Origin: Epiperipatus broadwayi
Taxonomy: Eukaryota; Onychophora; Udeonychophora; Euonychophora; Peripatidae
DNA length: 64,000 nucleotides
Assembly: GCA_028023455.1 (NCBI GenBank)
Contig: JAQFVV010006310.1
Span: 2,294,001-2,358,000, forward strand
Direction: 5' to 3'
Shown here piece by piece: positions 11,975 through 25,748 of this stretch. Within the stretch, counting starts at the first letter, position 1, and every line of letters starts with the position of its first letter. Under the pieces are notes generated by a model. The model was given only the letters and a program-made list of their open reading frames with translations. It did no database searches and was not told the origin of the DNA. The position numbers and the translations under genes were made by a program.

Positions 11975-13725
11975 TCCACATTATTATTATTACTATTATT
12001 ATTATGGTGATGACTTCATTAAGACTCAAAAAGGGTTATATGAGTTACATATGAAAACATAAAGTATTAGATACAAGTTAATGCATGACATTGCATATGC
12101 AATAAGGTTTACAATCTTGCATGAGATAGGGAAAAAAACATGACTTATGTAAATGAAAGAAGAATGATCATTACATAACAAGATAATGTGTCAAATTAGG
12201 TTTACATAGAATTTTTAAATGGGATCTTGAGAAAAATACATGGAAGCACATGGTAGTATGAAGGAAAACATTATATATGGGGTGTGGGATTGGAGTTGGT
12301 GTTAGATTAATATAGGATTGTATATAAATTGGGCCTATTTGGTGGAAAGGATTATAGTTTTCATGGCTGTCTTATTGTTCATGTATTACATGAGTTTTTA
12401 GATACAATTTGATGCATGAGATTACATACACAATGAGAGTATACAATGTTGCTTATGATAAAAAAGGTGATTTACAATAGTTGGAAGAATAATAATTGTT
12501 GCATAACAAGATACATGTTTCAAATTACATTTACATAATTTTTACAAAAGCATTATGAGATAATACATGAAAACACATGGTCATATTTGTCAATATATTT
12601 TGGGAGGGTGAGTGGAGTTAGTGTTCCATTGGGATATGACCATACATAAATTGTGCTTATTAGTTGGTGAGCACTATAGGTGTCAAGGCTAAGTCTTATT
12701 GTTCATGTGCTGGGCATTTAAAGTTCATTTGAGGTAAGTGGGTGGATCTTGTAAACTTCTTTGGATCAGTTGGGTTGATGAGGTGGGTGTACTGTGTTAC
12801 TCTCAAGTGGTGCAGTATTTATTCCAGAGTTCACCCTGGTGTGATGTTGGAGCTATGAGTTTGTGCATGGTAGGCACTTGATCTGGTTAACCAGAGAGTG
12901 GGGTGGAAGTGATATAGAGAGCAGTTGGAATCTGTGGTTGATATAATGATAGTCTTGAAGAAAAAATATCTTAAATGATGCAAAATATTTCCCATGGTAT
13001 GGTAATAATAAATTTTGACAAATTATTGTCAGCATGTTAGACATTCACACCATAGGGGGTGGGGGGGTGCAATCTTGTGTTTTTAAGTCTAGGTTTTAAA
13101 TGTTGTTTGCATTGGTTGTCCTGAAACTTCAAATTGGCTTATTCATTAATGGACTTAAAATATCTTTGCTATTGCTGACATAGAAATAGGTTCTTGATGA
13201 TGTTTCCATATGTTTTTTTTTCATGAAAAAAAGCTGGCAATGTGGTAGAATAGGTTTTGGTACCAACCACTTGGTCATATGGTTGTATGGCAGCTATTTT
13301 GATTGTTTTTAACGATTTAAAAATGCCATTCTTTTAAGAAAAAGCTTTTGTAAATTGAAAATTATCTTAGTAAAGATGTGTGGCATAGTTAATAGTTAAT
13401 AATTGGTTCAATATATGTTGAATTTACCTGAAATATTTCAGATTCTGAGTGGTCTTTTGGGGGTTTAAACCCAAAATTTTTTTCTTATTGCCTAGCAATA
13501 CTAAAGTTTACTGCCACTAATATAATTTTTTCTTGAAAATTATTTATTACACACACTGAATTTTTTTATAATTAAACTGTTATCTAATTAGATCAAGTTC
13601 ATTCTTTGTGATGACTTGAAATTTATCTTTAAAGAAAACTAATGCAAATTCTTTGGATTTAAAACAGGAGCTCTTGGATTGAACATGGTGACAGGACTAA
13701 GATAACTGCAGAACTGTTGTTGTTG
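11975..13725. repeat. Tandem repeat unit A (~1.7 kb)
   Basis: Starts at a short (ATT)n and CATTAAGACTCAAAAAGGG (about 12017) and ends at GAACATGGTGACAGGACTA (about 13681). The second copy (13868-14372 plus 16363-17555) repeats this order throughout: TTAGATACAAGTTAATRCATG, TAACAAGATA, GTGTTCCATT, GTGAGCACTATA, CTTGGTCATRTGGTTG and the GAACATGGTGACA end. The unit has no coding frame. It could be the non-coding part of a retroposon, because both ends sit on ATT-type microsatellite, or a local segmental duplication. Confidence 0.8.
12050..12735. repeat. Internal ~340-bp direct duplication inside unit A
   Basis: Two successive blocks (about 12065-12400 and 12400-12720) share, in order, TAGATACAA-TTRATGCATGA, ACAATGTTGC/ACAATCTTGC, TGCATAACAAGATA or TACATAACAAGATA, TTACATA, ACATGGT, TATAAATTG or CATAAATTG, and TCTTATTGTTCATGT. 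So unit A itself arose partly by tandem duplication. The same two-block structure is seen in unit B. Confidence 0.7.
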
Positions 13726-13729
13726 TGGT

Positions 13730-13862
<133 letters not shown>

Positions 13863-13867
13863 TTTCA

Positions 13868-14372
13868 AAGGTAAACTTTATTAAGACTCAAAAAGAGTTA
13901 CATAAGTTACATGTGAAAACAAATTCTTAGATACAAGTTAATACATGATATTACATTTGCAATAAAGGTAACAATCTTGCATGTGATAAAGAAAAAAACA
14001 TGACTTACAGTAACTGAAAGCAGAATGATTGTTGTATAACAAGATACGTGTTTCAAATTAGGTTTACATAGAATTTTTAAATGAGATCTTGAGAAAAATA
14101 TATGGAAACATATGATAGTATGAATGAAAATGTATATGGGAGGAGGGGTTAGTTGATATATGATTGTATATAAATTGGGCCTATTTGGTGCAAAAGATTG
14201 TAGTTTTTATGGTTATCTTATTATTCACGTATTACATAAATTGTACATGAAAAACATGAGTTTCTAGATACAATTCAATACATGAGACTACATATACAAT
14301 GAAGGTTTACAAGTTTGCTTATGATAAAAAAAATGTGATTTGCTGTAGTTGGAAGAATAATTGTTGCATAAC
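13868..14372. repeat. Tandem repeat unit B, first part
   Basis: Matches unit A from its start (TTATTAAGACTCAAAAAGAG) through the first ~340-bp block and into the second, stopping just after TTGTTGCATAACA at a (TA)n. Unit A continues at that point with AGATACATGTTTCAAATTAC. The remainder of unit B resumes at 16363, so the unit is split by an insertion. Confidence 0.8.
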
Positions 14373-14442
14373 AATATATATATATATATATATATTGTAA
14401 CCGGATGTATCGACCAACTCCACTCTTTGTTGGTTTTATTTC

Positions 14443-14531
14443 CTGATGAGCATATTGCAGGAAGGAACTATCGATTGGCATTCCCCAATGCAGATGTCAC
14501 TCCACCTACAACAATATTTTCTGCTCATCAG
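14443..14531. repeat. Hairpin with CTGATGAGCA core
   Basis: CTGATGAGCATATTG (14443-14457) pairs imperfectly with CAATATTTTCTGCTCATCAG (14512-14531). The interior is comparatively G+C-rich. The CTGATGA start resembles the core of other SINE-like repeats here. Confidence 0.55.
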
Positions 14532-14923
14532 AGGATGTAGCACCATAGAGACTGGAAGCATCTAAAAATTTATGTGTTGGTTTTTCAAATGGTGCCACTA
14601 GAGTTCCATCACACTACAACCTTACTTACCATCATCTGGTTATGCTGAAAATAGCTCAGGAGCATGAGATTCTTGTGAGAAGGAAGCAATGAATGACTAG
14701 TGATGCAAAATAGAATTGAACAATTAAATTAATTTTAAGTAACAACAATTTTATTTAACAACAATTCATTAGCAAGTCCTTCTAATACAGTTCAATGTTT
14801 GTATCCATGTGAAAACTCATTTTCAGTTCAATTATGAGAAGTTTAGAAGCCTTTCAAATAAGTATACATATACAATTAATGCATGAATGTTTTTAATTAT
14901 TTGTTCCAGGTCTGTATGTCCAT

Positions 14924-15170
14924 TGTAGATAGGTAAATGGGTGATATCAGCAATTCCAGGTTTGTGGACATTTATAATTCAATCACATATACATGTATAT
15001 TTTATACACATACGTTTTGTATAACATGCATATAGCATTTATGATTCATATAGCATTTTATTACTTTAATAACCATTACAGGTAGGTAAACAGATAATAT
15101 CAGCAATTTGATGTTTGTGGAGCATTTATGTCAAGTATAGAAGTATATTTATACACATAAGTTTCATTAT
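14924..15170. repeat. Pair of ~100-bp direct repeats
   Basis: About 14924-15025 and 15075-15170 share TAGGTAAA, GATATCAGCAATT or AATATCAGCAATT, TTTGTGGA, CATTTAT and TTATACACATA in the same order, with a period near 150 bp. No open frame. Probably a small tandem duplication inside the insertion. Confidence 0.6.
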
Positions 15171-16188
15171 TTTACCATATCTTTGATTTCGGTAATTGAC
15201 ATTCCCATTTAGCTGGTTTATTTGAAATAACTATTACAATTAATATTAGAACTATTTGAACATATCTTAAATTTTATGAAATAACTGGCATTTAACTAAT
15301 GAAATATATAACACATATATGTGTGTGTGTTTGTAATTAAGTAATGACAATTTTAATTTCTTGTTTTAATTTTTAAATAACAATAAAAAAAAACTATCAA
15401 CTTTTGACTGAAGTTAATAATTGATTGTGAAAACTTTTTTTAAGACTAATAATATAAAATTTTCTCTCTTTTGTTTTATAAAAATTAATAACTATAATTT
15501 TCATTCATATTTTATTGTAATTGAATCATTTCTAATTGCTTACCTCTAAATTCATATCTTCGTCTATTACTGCATTACTAAATAACTGAGGGTCTGTCTT
15601 GAGGCTGAATGGCACATTAACTTCTAGGCAATGCTTGGAGTTCACATGGTGTGCAGATAGAGAGAAGACAAATGGACTAACCTACTGTCATATTAGGATG
15701 ATTTTTATTAGGTTGTTTGATGGTTCCATTAAGTCATTTTTTTAGTAGTCTAGTAGCTAAATCTTGTCTAAATTAACAGATCTTGTCTCTGAATTAATTA
15801 ATTATTTTCTAATGATTTTTCAGCCTATTTATATTTTTTCTCTCTGACAAACAGATTCACCTTACATGAGCCTTTTTCTCCCATTGGTGGTAATGCTTTT
15901 TTCATCCTTGTCTGCATTTTTTAATCCCCTAGATCATTGGACAGTTTTTCTTTGGCAGGAACAGAGTTTTAATTAGTGACTATTTTCAATTATTTGTACA
16001 TGTGTTTTCAAATCTTAATTTTTCTTGCCCGTGGCATGGCGACTTGACATCTTTAATTATTATACTTTTTTTTCTTTTTAATTTCACTATAAAGGTGTTT
16101 GATTTCCTTTTTGTTTGACCAAATTGTTATGAATTAACAAATTATCATTTTAATTGCAGTCAAATTTCATTATTTCTTATCTCTCTTT

Positions 16189-16275
16189 AAAATATTATTA
16201 GTTTTCATTAAAATATTATTAGTTTTTTTAAAATATCATTAGTCTGACTTAAAATATTATTAGTCTGACTTGGCC
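16189..16275. repeat. Short tandem repeat, ~20-bp unit, four copies
   Basis: Four successive copies of a TTAAAATATTATTAGT-type unit; the last two carry the suffix CTGACT. Copies are slightly diverged. Confidence 0.75.
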
Positions 16276-16362
16276 TTAACCTATGTCATTTTAATTTGGG
16301 GGGGGGATCTTCTAAACATATACATGAAACAGAGTGTCTGTTTCAATATATATATATATATA

Positions 16363-17555
16363 TCAAATTAGGTTTACATATATATATATATATATATATA
16401 AAATTAGGTTTACATAGATTTTTCAAAAACTATTATGAGATAAATACATGTAAGCATATATGATAATATTTATTAATACATTTTGGAATGGTAAATAGAG
16501 TTAGTGTTCCATTAGTATATGGCTGAACATAAATTGTGCTTATTTCTTGGTGAGCACTATAAGCATCAATGCTAAGTTGTATTGTTCATGGGGTTGTACA
16601 TTTAATGTTTTTTGAGGTACATTGATGTATTCATTTTGTAAAGTTGCTTGGATTGGCAAGTTAATGAAGCAGGTGTACCATGTTACTCTTAAGTGATGCA
16701 GTGTTTATTTTTGAGTTGACTATGGTGTGGTGTTGGAGCTTTGAGTTCATGCATGGTGGCACTTGAGCTGGTTGAGATTTGAAACAATATAGAGACCAGT
16801 TAAAATCTGTGGCTGATATAGTGATTGACTTGGGGAGAAAGGTATCTTAATTGAAGCAAATATTCCCAATGACATGGTAATAATAAATTTTGATAAATGG
16901 TTGTCAGCATATAAGACATTCACACCAGAGAAGAAAGGGGATTTACAATCTTGCATTTTTAAATCTAGTTTTTAAATGTTGTTCGTTGTCCTGAAGCATA
17001 AAATTGGCTTTTTCATTAATGAACTTGAAATATCTTTGTTTTTTTCTGATATAAAAATTGTTCTTGGTGGTTCTGGCATGAGTTTTTTAATGAGCTAAAT
17101 CTGGAAACATGGTACAATAGGTTTTGGTACCAACCACTTGGTCATGTGGTTGCATGGTAGTCATTTTGCTTGGTTTTTAATTTTAAAATGTCATTTTTTT
17201 AAGAAAATTTTTTTTTGTAAATTCAAAATTATCTTAAAAAAGATGTGTGGCATATTGGTTTAATATATGTTAAGTTTACCTGAAATATTGCAGATTTTGG
17301 AGCTTTAAATCAGGAAATTTTTGCTTGTTGTCTACCAATGCTAAGGTTTCCTCTAGCTAATCTAATATTTTTTTTTAAAAAATGACCCATTATGCACCAG
17401 GAATTTTTTCTAACAAAAGTGTTATCTAATTAGGTCAAGTTCAGTTTTTGTAATGACTTGAAATTTATCTTTTAAGAAAACCATTATTATGCAAATTCTT
17501 AGAATTTGAAACAGCTCTTAGAAAGAACATGGTGACAAAACTAAGTTTAACTGTG
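16363..17555. repeat. Tandem repeat unit B, second part
   Basis: Resumes the unit A order at TCAAATTAGGTTTACAT after the (TA)n joint. It then runs collinearly through GTGTTCCATTAG, GTGAGCACTATAA and GGTTTTGGTACCAACCACTT to the end GAACATGGTGACAAAACTA. The joint itself carries a duplicated CAAATTAGGTTTACAT on either side of a second TA run (16364-16416), which may be a slippage or target-site trace. Confidence 0.8.
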
Positions 17556-17561
17556 ATACTA

Positions 17562-19507
<1,946 letters not shown>

Positions 19508-19515
<8 letters not shown>

Positions 19516-19608
19516 ATTATTGTTGTTGTTGTTGTAGTTGATATTGTTGTTGTTATTGTTGTTGTTATTATTATCATCATCATTATTATTGTGATCATTA
19601 TTATTATA
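19508..19608. repeat. Interrupted (ATT)n/(GTT)n/(ATC)n array
   Basis: Simple-sequence tail directly after the LINE 3' end. It probably grew from the LINE's own terminal repeat. Confidence 0.9.
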
Positions 19609-19609
19609 A

Positions 19610-19700
19610 GATAGAGTGGATGTCTGAAGTGAGCTTAAAAATCTGGGTTCAAACCCCCTCTAATTATATGTAGCTTAAATGTATATACTATACTTATATT
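19610..19700 (+). repeat. SINE family C, B-box segment
   Basis: GTCTGAAGTGAGCTTAAAAA and then GGGTTCAAACCCCC, a B-box/T-arm look-alike, followed by TCTAATTATATGTAGCTTA. The same segment recurs at 20075-20165 and in more diverged form at 59745-59820. Confidence 0.65.
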
Positions 19701-19971
19701 TAAATATTACAGATTTAGTCTGTATTCTGTTCATCCTCTTTATTGTACTTAAATGGTCTTAAAGCCCTACATATGAGGGGTCAGAATGACTTATTGTCAA
19801 CATGGGTATGACAACAAAATTGGAAAACAAGGGCTTTGAACATGCCATCATCAGATTTTCAATGATATGAACATGATTGGAGAATGGAAAAGATTAAAAC
19901 CTGTATATTAAAGTTTGAAGATTTGCTATCTTAATATAAACGGATCACTGATTTATATATATATATATATG

Positions 19972-20165
19972 TAGGAGATGATGACCTGGACCGACTGATG
20001 AATGCTGGTTTAGCCCAAAATACGTGTATTGGAGATCAGTTATCTATTTTCATATGTTTTGGTTGTATTAAAGTAGCTGACTGAAGGGAGCTTGAAATTT
20101 TGGGTTCAAATCCCTCTAATTACAATTAGCTTAGTATATATACTACACTTGTATTTAAATATTAT
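19972..20165 (+). repeat. SINE family C, fullest copy
   Basis: Begins near ATGATGACCTGGACCGACTG, followed by ATGAATGCTGGTTTAGCCC, AATACGTGTATTGGAGATC, TATCTATTTTCATATGTTTT, then GGGTTCAAATCCCTCTAATT and an ATT-type tail. The core part resembles the conserved CTGATGA..GAAACGT type cores shared between otherwise different metazoan SINEs (known in general for core-SINE groups; family here inferred). The B-box part lies 3' of the core, which is unusual. A tandem pair of SINE monomers would also explain the order. Confidence 0.6.
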
Positions 20166-20399
20166 TATTATTGAAAACACATCCATAAACAAAAAAATCG
20201 CATACTCATTAATTTTCTGTAAAACATTTGTAATTTTCAGAAAATGTTTTACTTATTGATTACTACTTTTAGTCCAGCTTTGGCAGCTCCACCTAGTATG
20301 TAAATAAAACGAAGTGCATATTCTACTAATATTGATATTATATTGTTTAAGCTGGAAATTTGGTGATTTGTTATTATTTTTATGAAAAATCTGAAATTC

Positions 20400-21600
20400 A
20401 AAATAATATAATAAAAAGATGAGATATGTAATTAAATCTACAACAATGGAGTTTCAGAGAAGCGATGAAATTATTATAATTATGTAAAAAAAAAAAGATA
20501 AAAAATAGAGAAATTATTGACAAAGTTGCCTACTAAAAGATAAAATGATAAAGATGTATAAATTGATTGGAAGAATTCGTAATGATATTGTTGTTTAAGA
20601 AAGATAAAAATATTAGATATTATAGACCACAGTTTTTTGTTAGTTTTAGATCAAATATTTACTACGATTATTACCAATTGTCTATAGAGAATAACGACCA
20701 AAAGAACAAACTAGATTTAAGTGATTATAGCCAAAAGATCACATTCTAGTTATTAAGAAAATTTATAGAAAGAACCAATGTATGTATCTATAGTAAGACG
20801 ATATGACTTCATCTTTCCAAAACTTTTTAGAGTTGTTTTATAGAAAATATTTGATGGATTCAAGTGAAGAAAAAATATATAAATCATTTTACTTAAGACA
20901 TTTAGATATTGTTGTTTTTGCAAATAATTAATGTCGGGTGCTTCAGTAAATATTACAAGATCAATAGGATGAAAAACAACAGCAAAATAGAACTAAAGAT
21001 AAATGCTAAAAAAGCGATTACAATGATATTCAGAGACTTTAAGAAATAGAAAAAATTAAGTTGATAATAAGGAATTGGAAGAACTTAGAAAGTACAAATA
21101 CCTTGGATCAGATTATTAATTTATATGAAAACATTAAGGTTGAAATTAATTTTAAAAATTATACTTTGGTAGAATATTTTTGATAGAAATGAACTAAAAT
21201 TAAAAAGAAATATAATTATGCATATTTGAGGAAAAAATGTTTTTAATACATGTGTTTTAACAATAGTTATTCGTGAATCTGAAATTTTCAACACTATAAT
21301 AGAAGTGTAAAGTTTGTAGCCATATAATAAAATATGGAAAGATAAAATTTAAAATCATTGATATCATTAAAAGAATTAATCGCAAGAAAAGATGTCAATA
21401 GATAGACTATTAAAGTTTTAAACCAAATCTTCGAAATTATAACAGATCTAGAAAAAGACCACATTTGAGATAGATGGATAGTGAAATCAAATTGCTGGAG
21501 AGTTATGAAGAAGAGAAACAATGAATGGCGAAACCTGATTAAACTCAGAAATATTTTATTCTGCAGTGGTTTGATCATAATTGAAAATGATGATGAAATT
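20400..21600 (+). pseudogene. RTE-like LINE, decayed reverse transcriptase and C-terminus
   Basis: Same protein order as the fragment at 11.3 kb but longer. Seen in scattered frames: a fingers region with FTTIITNCL (about 20655-20690), RTNVCIYSKT where the YSK-type palm motif lies, IELKINAKKAITMIF (20988-21032), and KELEELRKYKYLGSDY (21069-21116), the standard ..YKYLG.. thumb motif of RTE-like LINEs. A C-terminal RKRPHL..MDSEIKLLESYE (about 21447-21506) corresponds to the GRP..RW.DDI tail. Many stops; the catalytic YADD region is blurred and the endonuclease is not visible. A dead relic, older than the LINE at 17.8-19.5 kb. Confidence 0.75.
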
Positions 21601-21604
21601 AGTT

Positions 21605-22135
21605 GCTAAAGTATATTATTTGAATAAGACAAGTAAATGAATAATCAATTAAATTTAAATTGCATTTCAAAGGTCATTATTTTCTATTGCTTATAAGAAC
21701 ATAAATTATAAATGGAATTATTATATACATTTTTTTTAAAAAAAATAAAGAAAAATCACTATTCAAGTTTATAACCAGTTCTCTCCCTTCTCTCAAAAGA
21801 TGCTTCTTAAGTTAATTTTCGAATTTTTTTGGGGTGAAAAAGTAAAAAAAAAAAAAAATTATTAAACTTCTCTCAATATATATCATGTCAGATCACTGTT
21901 GACATTCTAAAGATGTGATTATATGCTATATGTAAATGTCTTTTTTTAAAACATTTTTTTTATTTATCACGGAGTCAAACAAAAACCAGCTAAACACAGA
22001 TCACGAAAGTATGTGTATGTATAAATTTTCAGTATTAATGTATGAATAGATACTTTTTAAATTTTAATAGGATTTAAAAAAAGACACAAGTCACTCTAAT
22101 TGATCAATAGCAGTTATTGTACTTAAATATGTTAA
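21605..22135. other. A+T-rich DNA, nothing recognised
   Basis: Includes poly-A and poly-T runs (about 21740 and 21845). No feature supported. Confidence 0.5.
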
Positions 22136-22139
22136 TATA

Positions 22140-22860
22140 TATACTTTTTCGTACGCAATAATTGTCTAATGTGAGAACAAACTGATACGTAAATTGTTAT
22201 TAAAAATACTATACAAAATCTCATTTATGACCACTAAAAATCGATATCTTCTACTTAAAATTAATAGTGTGGTCGGTTATAAATGATATACGTTAATTTT
22301 ACGTGATGAAGCCAGATCTATCAAGATTCCCTGTTACCAATAAGTTTTGTAAGCTACAATATCACCTGTCAATTGAGTGCAGACAGGAAGTATTCTTATT
22401 TCTAAACTGAGTGAAGCTTGATTATCTTCAGGCTAGTATATGTTTCAGGTGCACGTACGAGCAATACCGTGCAATCCAGGTGCAACGTATGTTTAGACTG
22501 AGCGGCCTGCATCCAACCAGCAGACTCACCAGCTTTTTAAAAGAACTTATTCGGCACGCGCCATCTCTCAATAACAATGCCTTCAGGTGGCGTATTCAAT
22601 AGCTATCTTAAACCTTTGAAAGGCATGGTGGGATACCATATACCCAAAGTTTAAAAAAAAAAAAATTAAAAAGAAAAAAGAAGGCAGAGAAATAGGAAAT
22701 GAAAAAAAAAAGCTCGCATAATAACAAAGCCAGCATGTCAAGGTCTTTTGGTTCATTACGTATGTCTGTCAGAAATAACGTTCATAAAAATATACAGTAC
22801 ATTTTAAAAACATACTGTACTCAGATAAACAATATTGAAATAAACGAGATTTTTTTTGTT
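22140..22860. promoter_or_regulatory. CpG-keeping island, function unknown
   Basis: By eye I count about twenty CpG dinucleotides here (for example CGTACGCAA, GCACGTACGAGC, CGGCACGCGCC, GGCGTATTC), whereas most of the window has very few. Base composition is close to balanced at 22300-22620. The open frame 22411-22602 lacks an ATG (its first codon is GTG). TTTCAG-type acceptor-like sites occur at about 22428 and 22446. Candidates are an unmethylated promoter or enhancer, a conserved non-coding element, or an exon of a long gene. No known protein motif. Confidence 0.35.
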
Positions 22861-22864
22861 TTCA

Positions 22865-23430
22865 ACTTGAGTTAAAAAAAAAACTGTTAAAATTTTAAAA
22901 AGTAAATAAATTAATATAATTAAATTACTTATTTACATCTGGGATATTTTAGTAAAAATAGTGTTTTAAAATGCAAATTAATATAGTGTTTCTATTTCTA
23001 ATGCAGGTCTAGAATGCAAGTATACAACCAACTTAATTGTTTAGTCATTCTGTTCAGTTCACTGCCTGTGTCTTTAACTTCACATAATTTATTCCTTCCG
23101 TCATATCATCTAATAAGGACAATCTTCTTCATTTCTATGTTCTATTACCATTCACCATTTCCTCCAAAACATATCTAATTAAACAATTATTTCTTTTCAA
23201 TATATATCCGATTAGTTTCTCTTTCTATATCCAATTTTCTCTCTTCATTCACTCAAACCAAAACTTCCTCATTTGTCAAATAGCTTGATTTTTTGATCAA
23301 GCATATACAAAATATATGTATTTGTTTGACTATCAGAAAGATTTTAAATATATATAATATATATGTAGGCTGGTGTATAATTTTTAAATATTAAAAAAAT
23401 ACTTTTCCCAAATACATGTTGCACTAACTT
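22865..23430. other. A+T-rich DNA, nothing recognised
   Basis: Pyrimidine-rich at 23090-23280 and a short palindromic TA run near 23350. No gene signal. Confidence 0.5.
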
Positions 23431-23436
23431 GTATCT

Positions 23437-23555
23437 TTAATGTAAGAGCAGAAGGGCAAACTCTGAAACTCATGGTCTATGAATTATAGCCCAGTTCAAT
23501 GACTCCTGGTGCTTGAACTTTTTATGAACTCCCGAACAATAAATTACTCCATCAT
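23437..23555 (+). repeat. SINE family B copy
   Basis: Contains TGTAAGAGCAGAAGGGCAAA (part of an A-box context), AACTCATGGTCTATGAATTA, a B-box-like CAGTTCAATGACTCC, then CTGGTGCTTGAACTTTTTAT and GAACTCCCGAACAATAAA. The last three blocks recur at 49108-49198, 49215-49325 and 61641-61730. Confidence 0.65.
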
Positions 23556-23559
23556 ATAT

Positions 23560-23830
23560 ACATTTTCCATTTCTTTTCTGTAATAATCCATCAAACTATT
23601 TGAGTTCATCATGATTTTGTTTAAAGTTTTTTTCTTAAGACATATCTTGTATTCTTTCAGAATTGTATATTATACACAACACATTTATATCATAAAGTTT
23701 TTTTTTACTCCTACCCTCCACCCATACACATATATAATCAGTGCTCAGTTTATATTAAGACAAAATCTTCAAACTTTAATGGACAGGCTTCAATCTACTC
23801 TAACTCTTCAGCCATTCCATAACATTGAAA
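23560..23830. other. A+T-rich spacer, nothing recognised
   Basis: The 82-codon frame at 23611-23859 runs into SINE family A and has no recognisable motif. Confidence 0.5.
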
Positions 23831-23834
23831 ATCT

Positions 23835-24037
23835 GACAATGGCATGCCCGATGTTTTAAAATTCAATATTGGAAGAATCTAAAGGTATAAGTTAGACTCC
23901 GATGCTAATATTGTCACTGGTCAGACCAGCAACAACTGAAGATAGGATAATAAATATTACTTGAAACATTGTGGAATTATTAACTTGTGTTATCTATTTG
24001 CATGTTATTACTAACAAGTTGCTTGTATATGAAAAGT
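23835..24037 (+). repeat. SINE family A, copy 1 (tRNA-related head and core)
   Basis: Collinear with the reverse complement of 55875-56098. Shared blocks in order: TTAAAATTCAA, AAGAATCTAAAGGTATAAGTT, ATGCTAATATTGTCA, TGGTCAG, GAAACATTGTG or AAAACGTTGTG, TTATCTATTTG and GTTATTACTAA, AAGTTGCTTGTAT and TGAAAAGT. The segment ending AAGTT..CTCC corresponds to the B box. The CTGAAG...GAAAC stretch resembles the short core shared by several metazoan SINE groups. Confidence 0.75.
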
Positions 24038-24039
24038 TT

Positions 24040-25625
24040 AAATAAAGTTCAAAATTTTCCATATATTCACCATTTAATGATAGATGGTGGAAATAGTCCA
24101 ACATATCACACCCAATATACCATCATCACAAATCTTCAGATTCAGATATGGAAGTTTTCGGTAGAGCTTTTTTAAATAAGAAGGGTGAAGTTGGATTTTG
24201 AACAGATTAAAAAATGAAATTCAGTCAACAAAGATTTTAATTTACTTTTTAATAACATTATAACAATCAGCTGGTAAAAAAGTAATTGTTAATCTTGTAA
24301 CAAGAACAATTATTTTTTTAATTTTATTTTGCACTCTTTATACCTTCTCTTTCAAGCGCTTCTTCATACGCTTTTAATTTTATTTTATTTTAGAGTCTAA
24401 TTTTTTTCTATACAAGTTTTTAAGGATATTTTCATTGATAAACTTTCTAATAAATGAAGCCCAATTATTAACTCAAATTGTTACTATAGGATGGTGGGAA
24501 AATAGTGGAGTTCATAAGAGTTAAATAAAAGTATTAAAACAGGAAACATTCAAGAACAAGCATTTTATTGGTTTATTTAGAGGAAAATAAAGTTGAATAA
24601 AGAGTGAATGTGCAGATGTTTTATTGATTTCAAATATGTGATATAAAAGTTAGAAATTTGGTATAATAAAAGATAAAATAATATTGAGAATTAATAATTA
24701 TTATTTATTAATAAATTATAAATAGGAAAATGGGAAAAAATATTAAAAGTATAGAGTATAGTAGAAATACAGAATATATTCTGAAATTTGTCAAGAGCTT
24801 AGTTTTTATGAGCATAAGTCATATTATTCAAACTATAGTAATAATTTTTACATAAAAAATAATTTGATAAAAGGAAAATTTGTAATATTTGAAAAGAAAT
24901 GGTTTTAATTTAAAAGCTTAAAACATAATTTTTAAAAAATTGACTAAATTGTAAAAAAATGTATAGGACTCTTCTTAATATAGTAAACAGCTTAGCAAAT
25001 AAATTTTAAATAGACAATAAAACTTGTTTGATGATAAACGAAACAAAAAATGCATTTAGTTAATTAGTAAAATTGAAAATCAAATAAAACATGGCATAAT
25101 GTTTGATTTTAGTTGCATCATAAATTGAAAAAGTATTTAAGTATGGTTTCAAACACTGGAAAAACTCAATCTCCCAGTATTAGTAGTTGCATATTAAATT
25201 CATGCATGACATTTTCACTAGTAAATCTAGTGACAAAAAAATTTATAACACAGTTTAACAGTTAGTTGCTGCAAAGTGAGAATATACTGATAATCTATGT
25301 AGAATCTGACATCTTGCATCATATCATTATAAAAAAAACTTTACTGTGTTGCTGTAGTCACTAAAATATGCAGCTGAACCTGAAAATTATATCAGTTCTA
25401 GTCAATGAGGATGAAATATAGTCTTCTAGACCTTCCAAAATATTTTTCCAGTTTTATTTGAATATAAAATATCTGCCTACCAAATCTCACATATAATGAT
25501 GAAAATGTAATAAAATTTTAATTGTTACAAAGTAAAGTAGTTGAAGTAGAATTCAAACTCTAAGAATGCACCTAGGGGAAATGTTTATATCTATTTATTT
25601 AATACAACTTATAATTTTTTATTAC
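24040..25625. other. A+T-rich DNA, nothing recognised
   Basis: Long stretch without repeats that I can match. Mildly purine-rich on the plus strand at 24480-25080, possibly very old retroelement, but no motif survives. Confidence 0.5.
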
Positions 25626-25627
25626 TA

Positions 25628-25709
25628 ATTTTAGATTTGAAAGTTGGATGGATATATATATATATATATATATATATATCCATCCAACTTTCAAATCTAA
25701 AATATAGTT

Positions 25710-25748
<39 letters not shown>

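Larger units (their letters stand above)
14373..16362. mobile_element. ~2-kb insertion splitting unit B
   Basis: This segment has no counterpart in unit A and is bounded on both sides by (TA)n tracts that look like the joint. It carries no long open frame. Inside are a hairpin with a CTGATGAG core (14443-14531), a ~150-bp direct repeat (14924-15170) and a ~20-bp tandem array (16189-16275). Ends show no inverted repeats that I can recognise. It may be a non-autonomous element that targets TA, or several nested insertions. Confidence 0.6.

Noticed and set aside
22411-22602. 63-residue frame in CpG island 1 as a gene
   Set aside because: No ATG start, no known motif and no supporting splice pattern. 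Only the island itself is reported.
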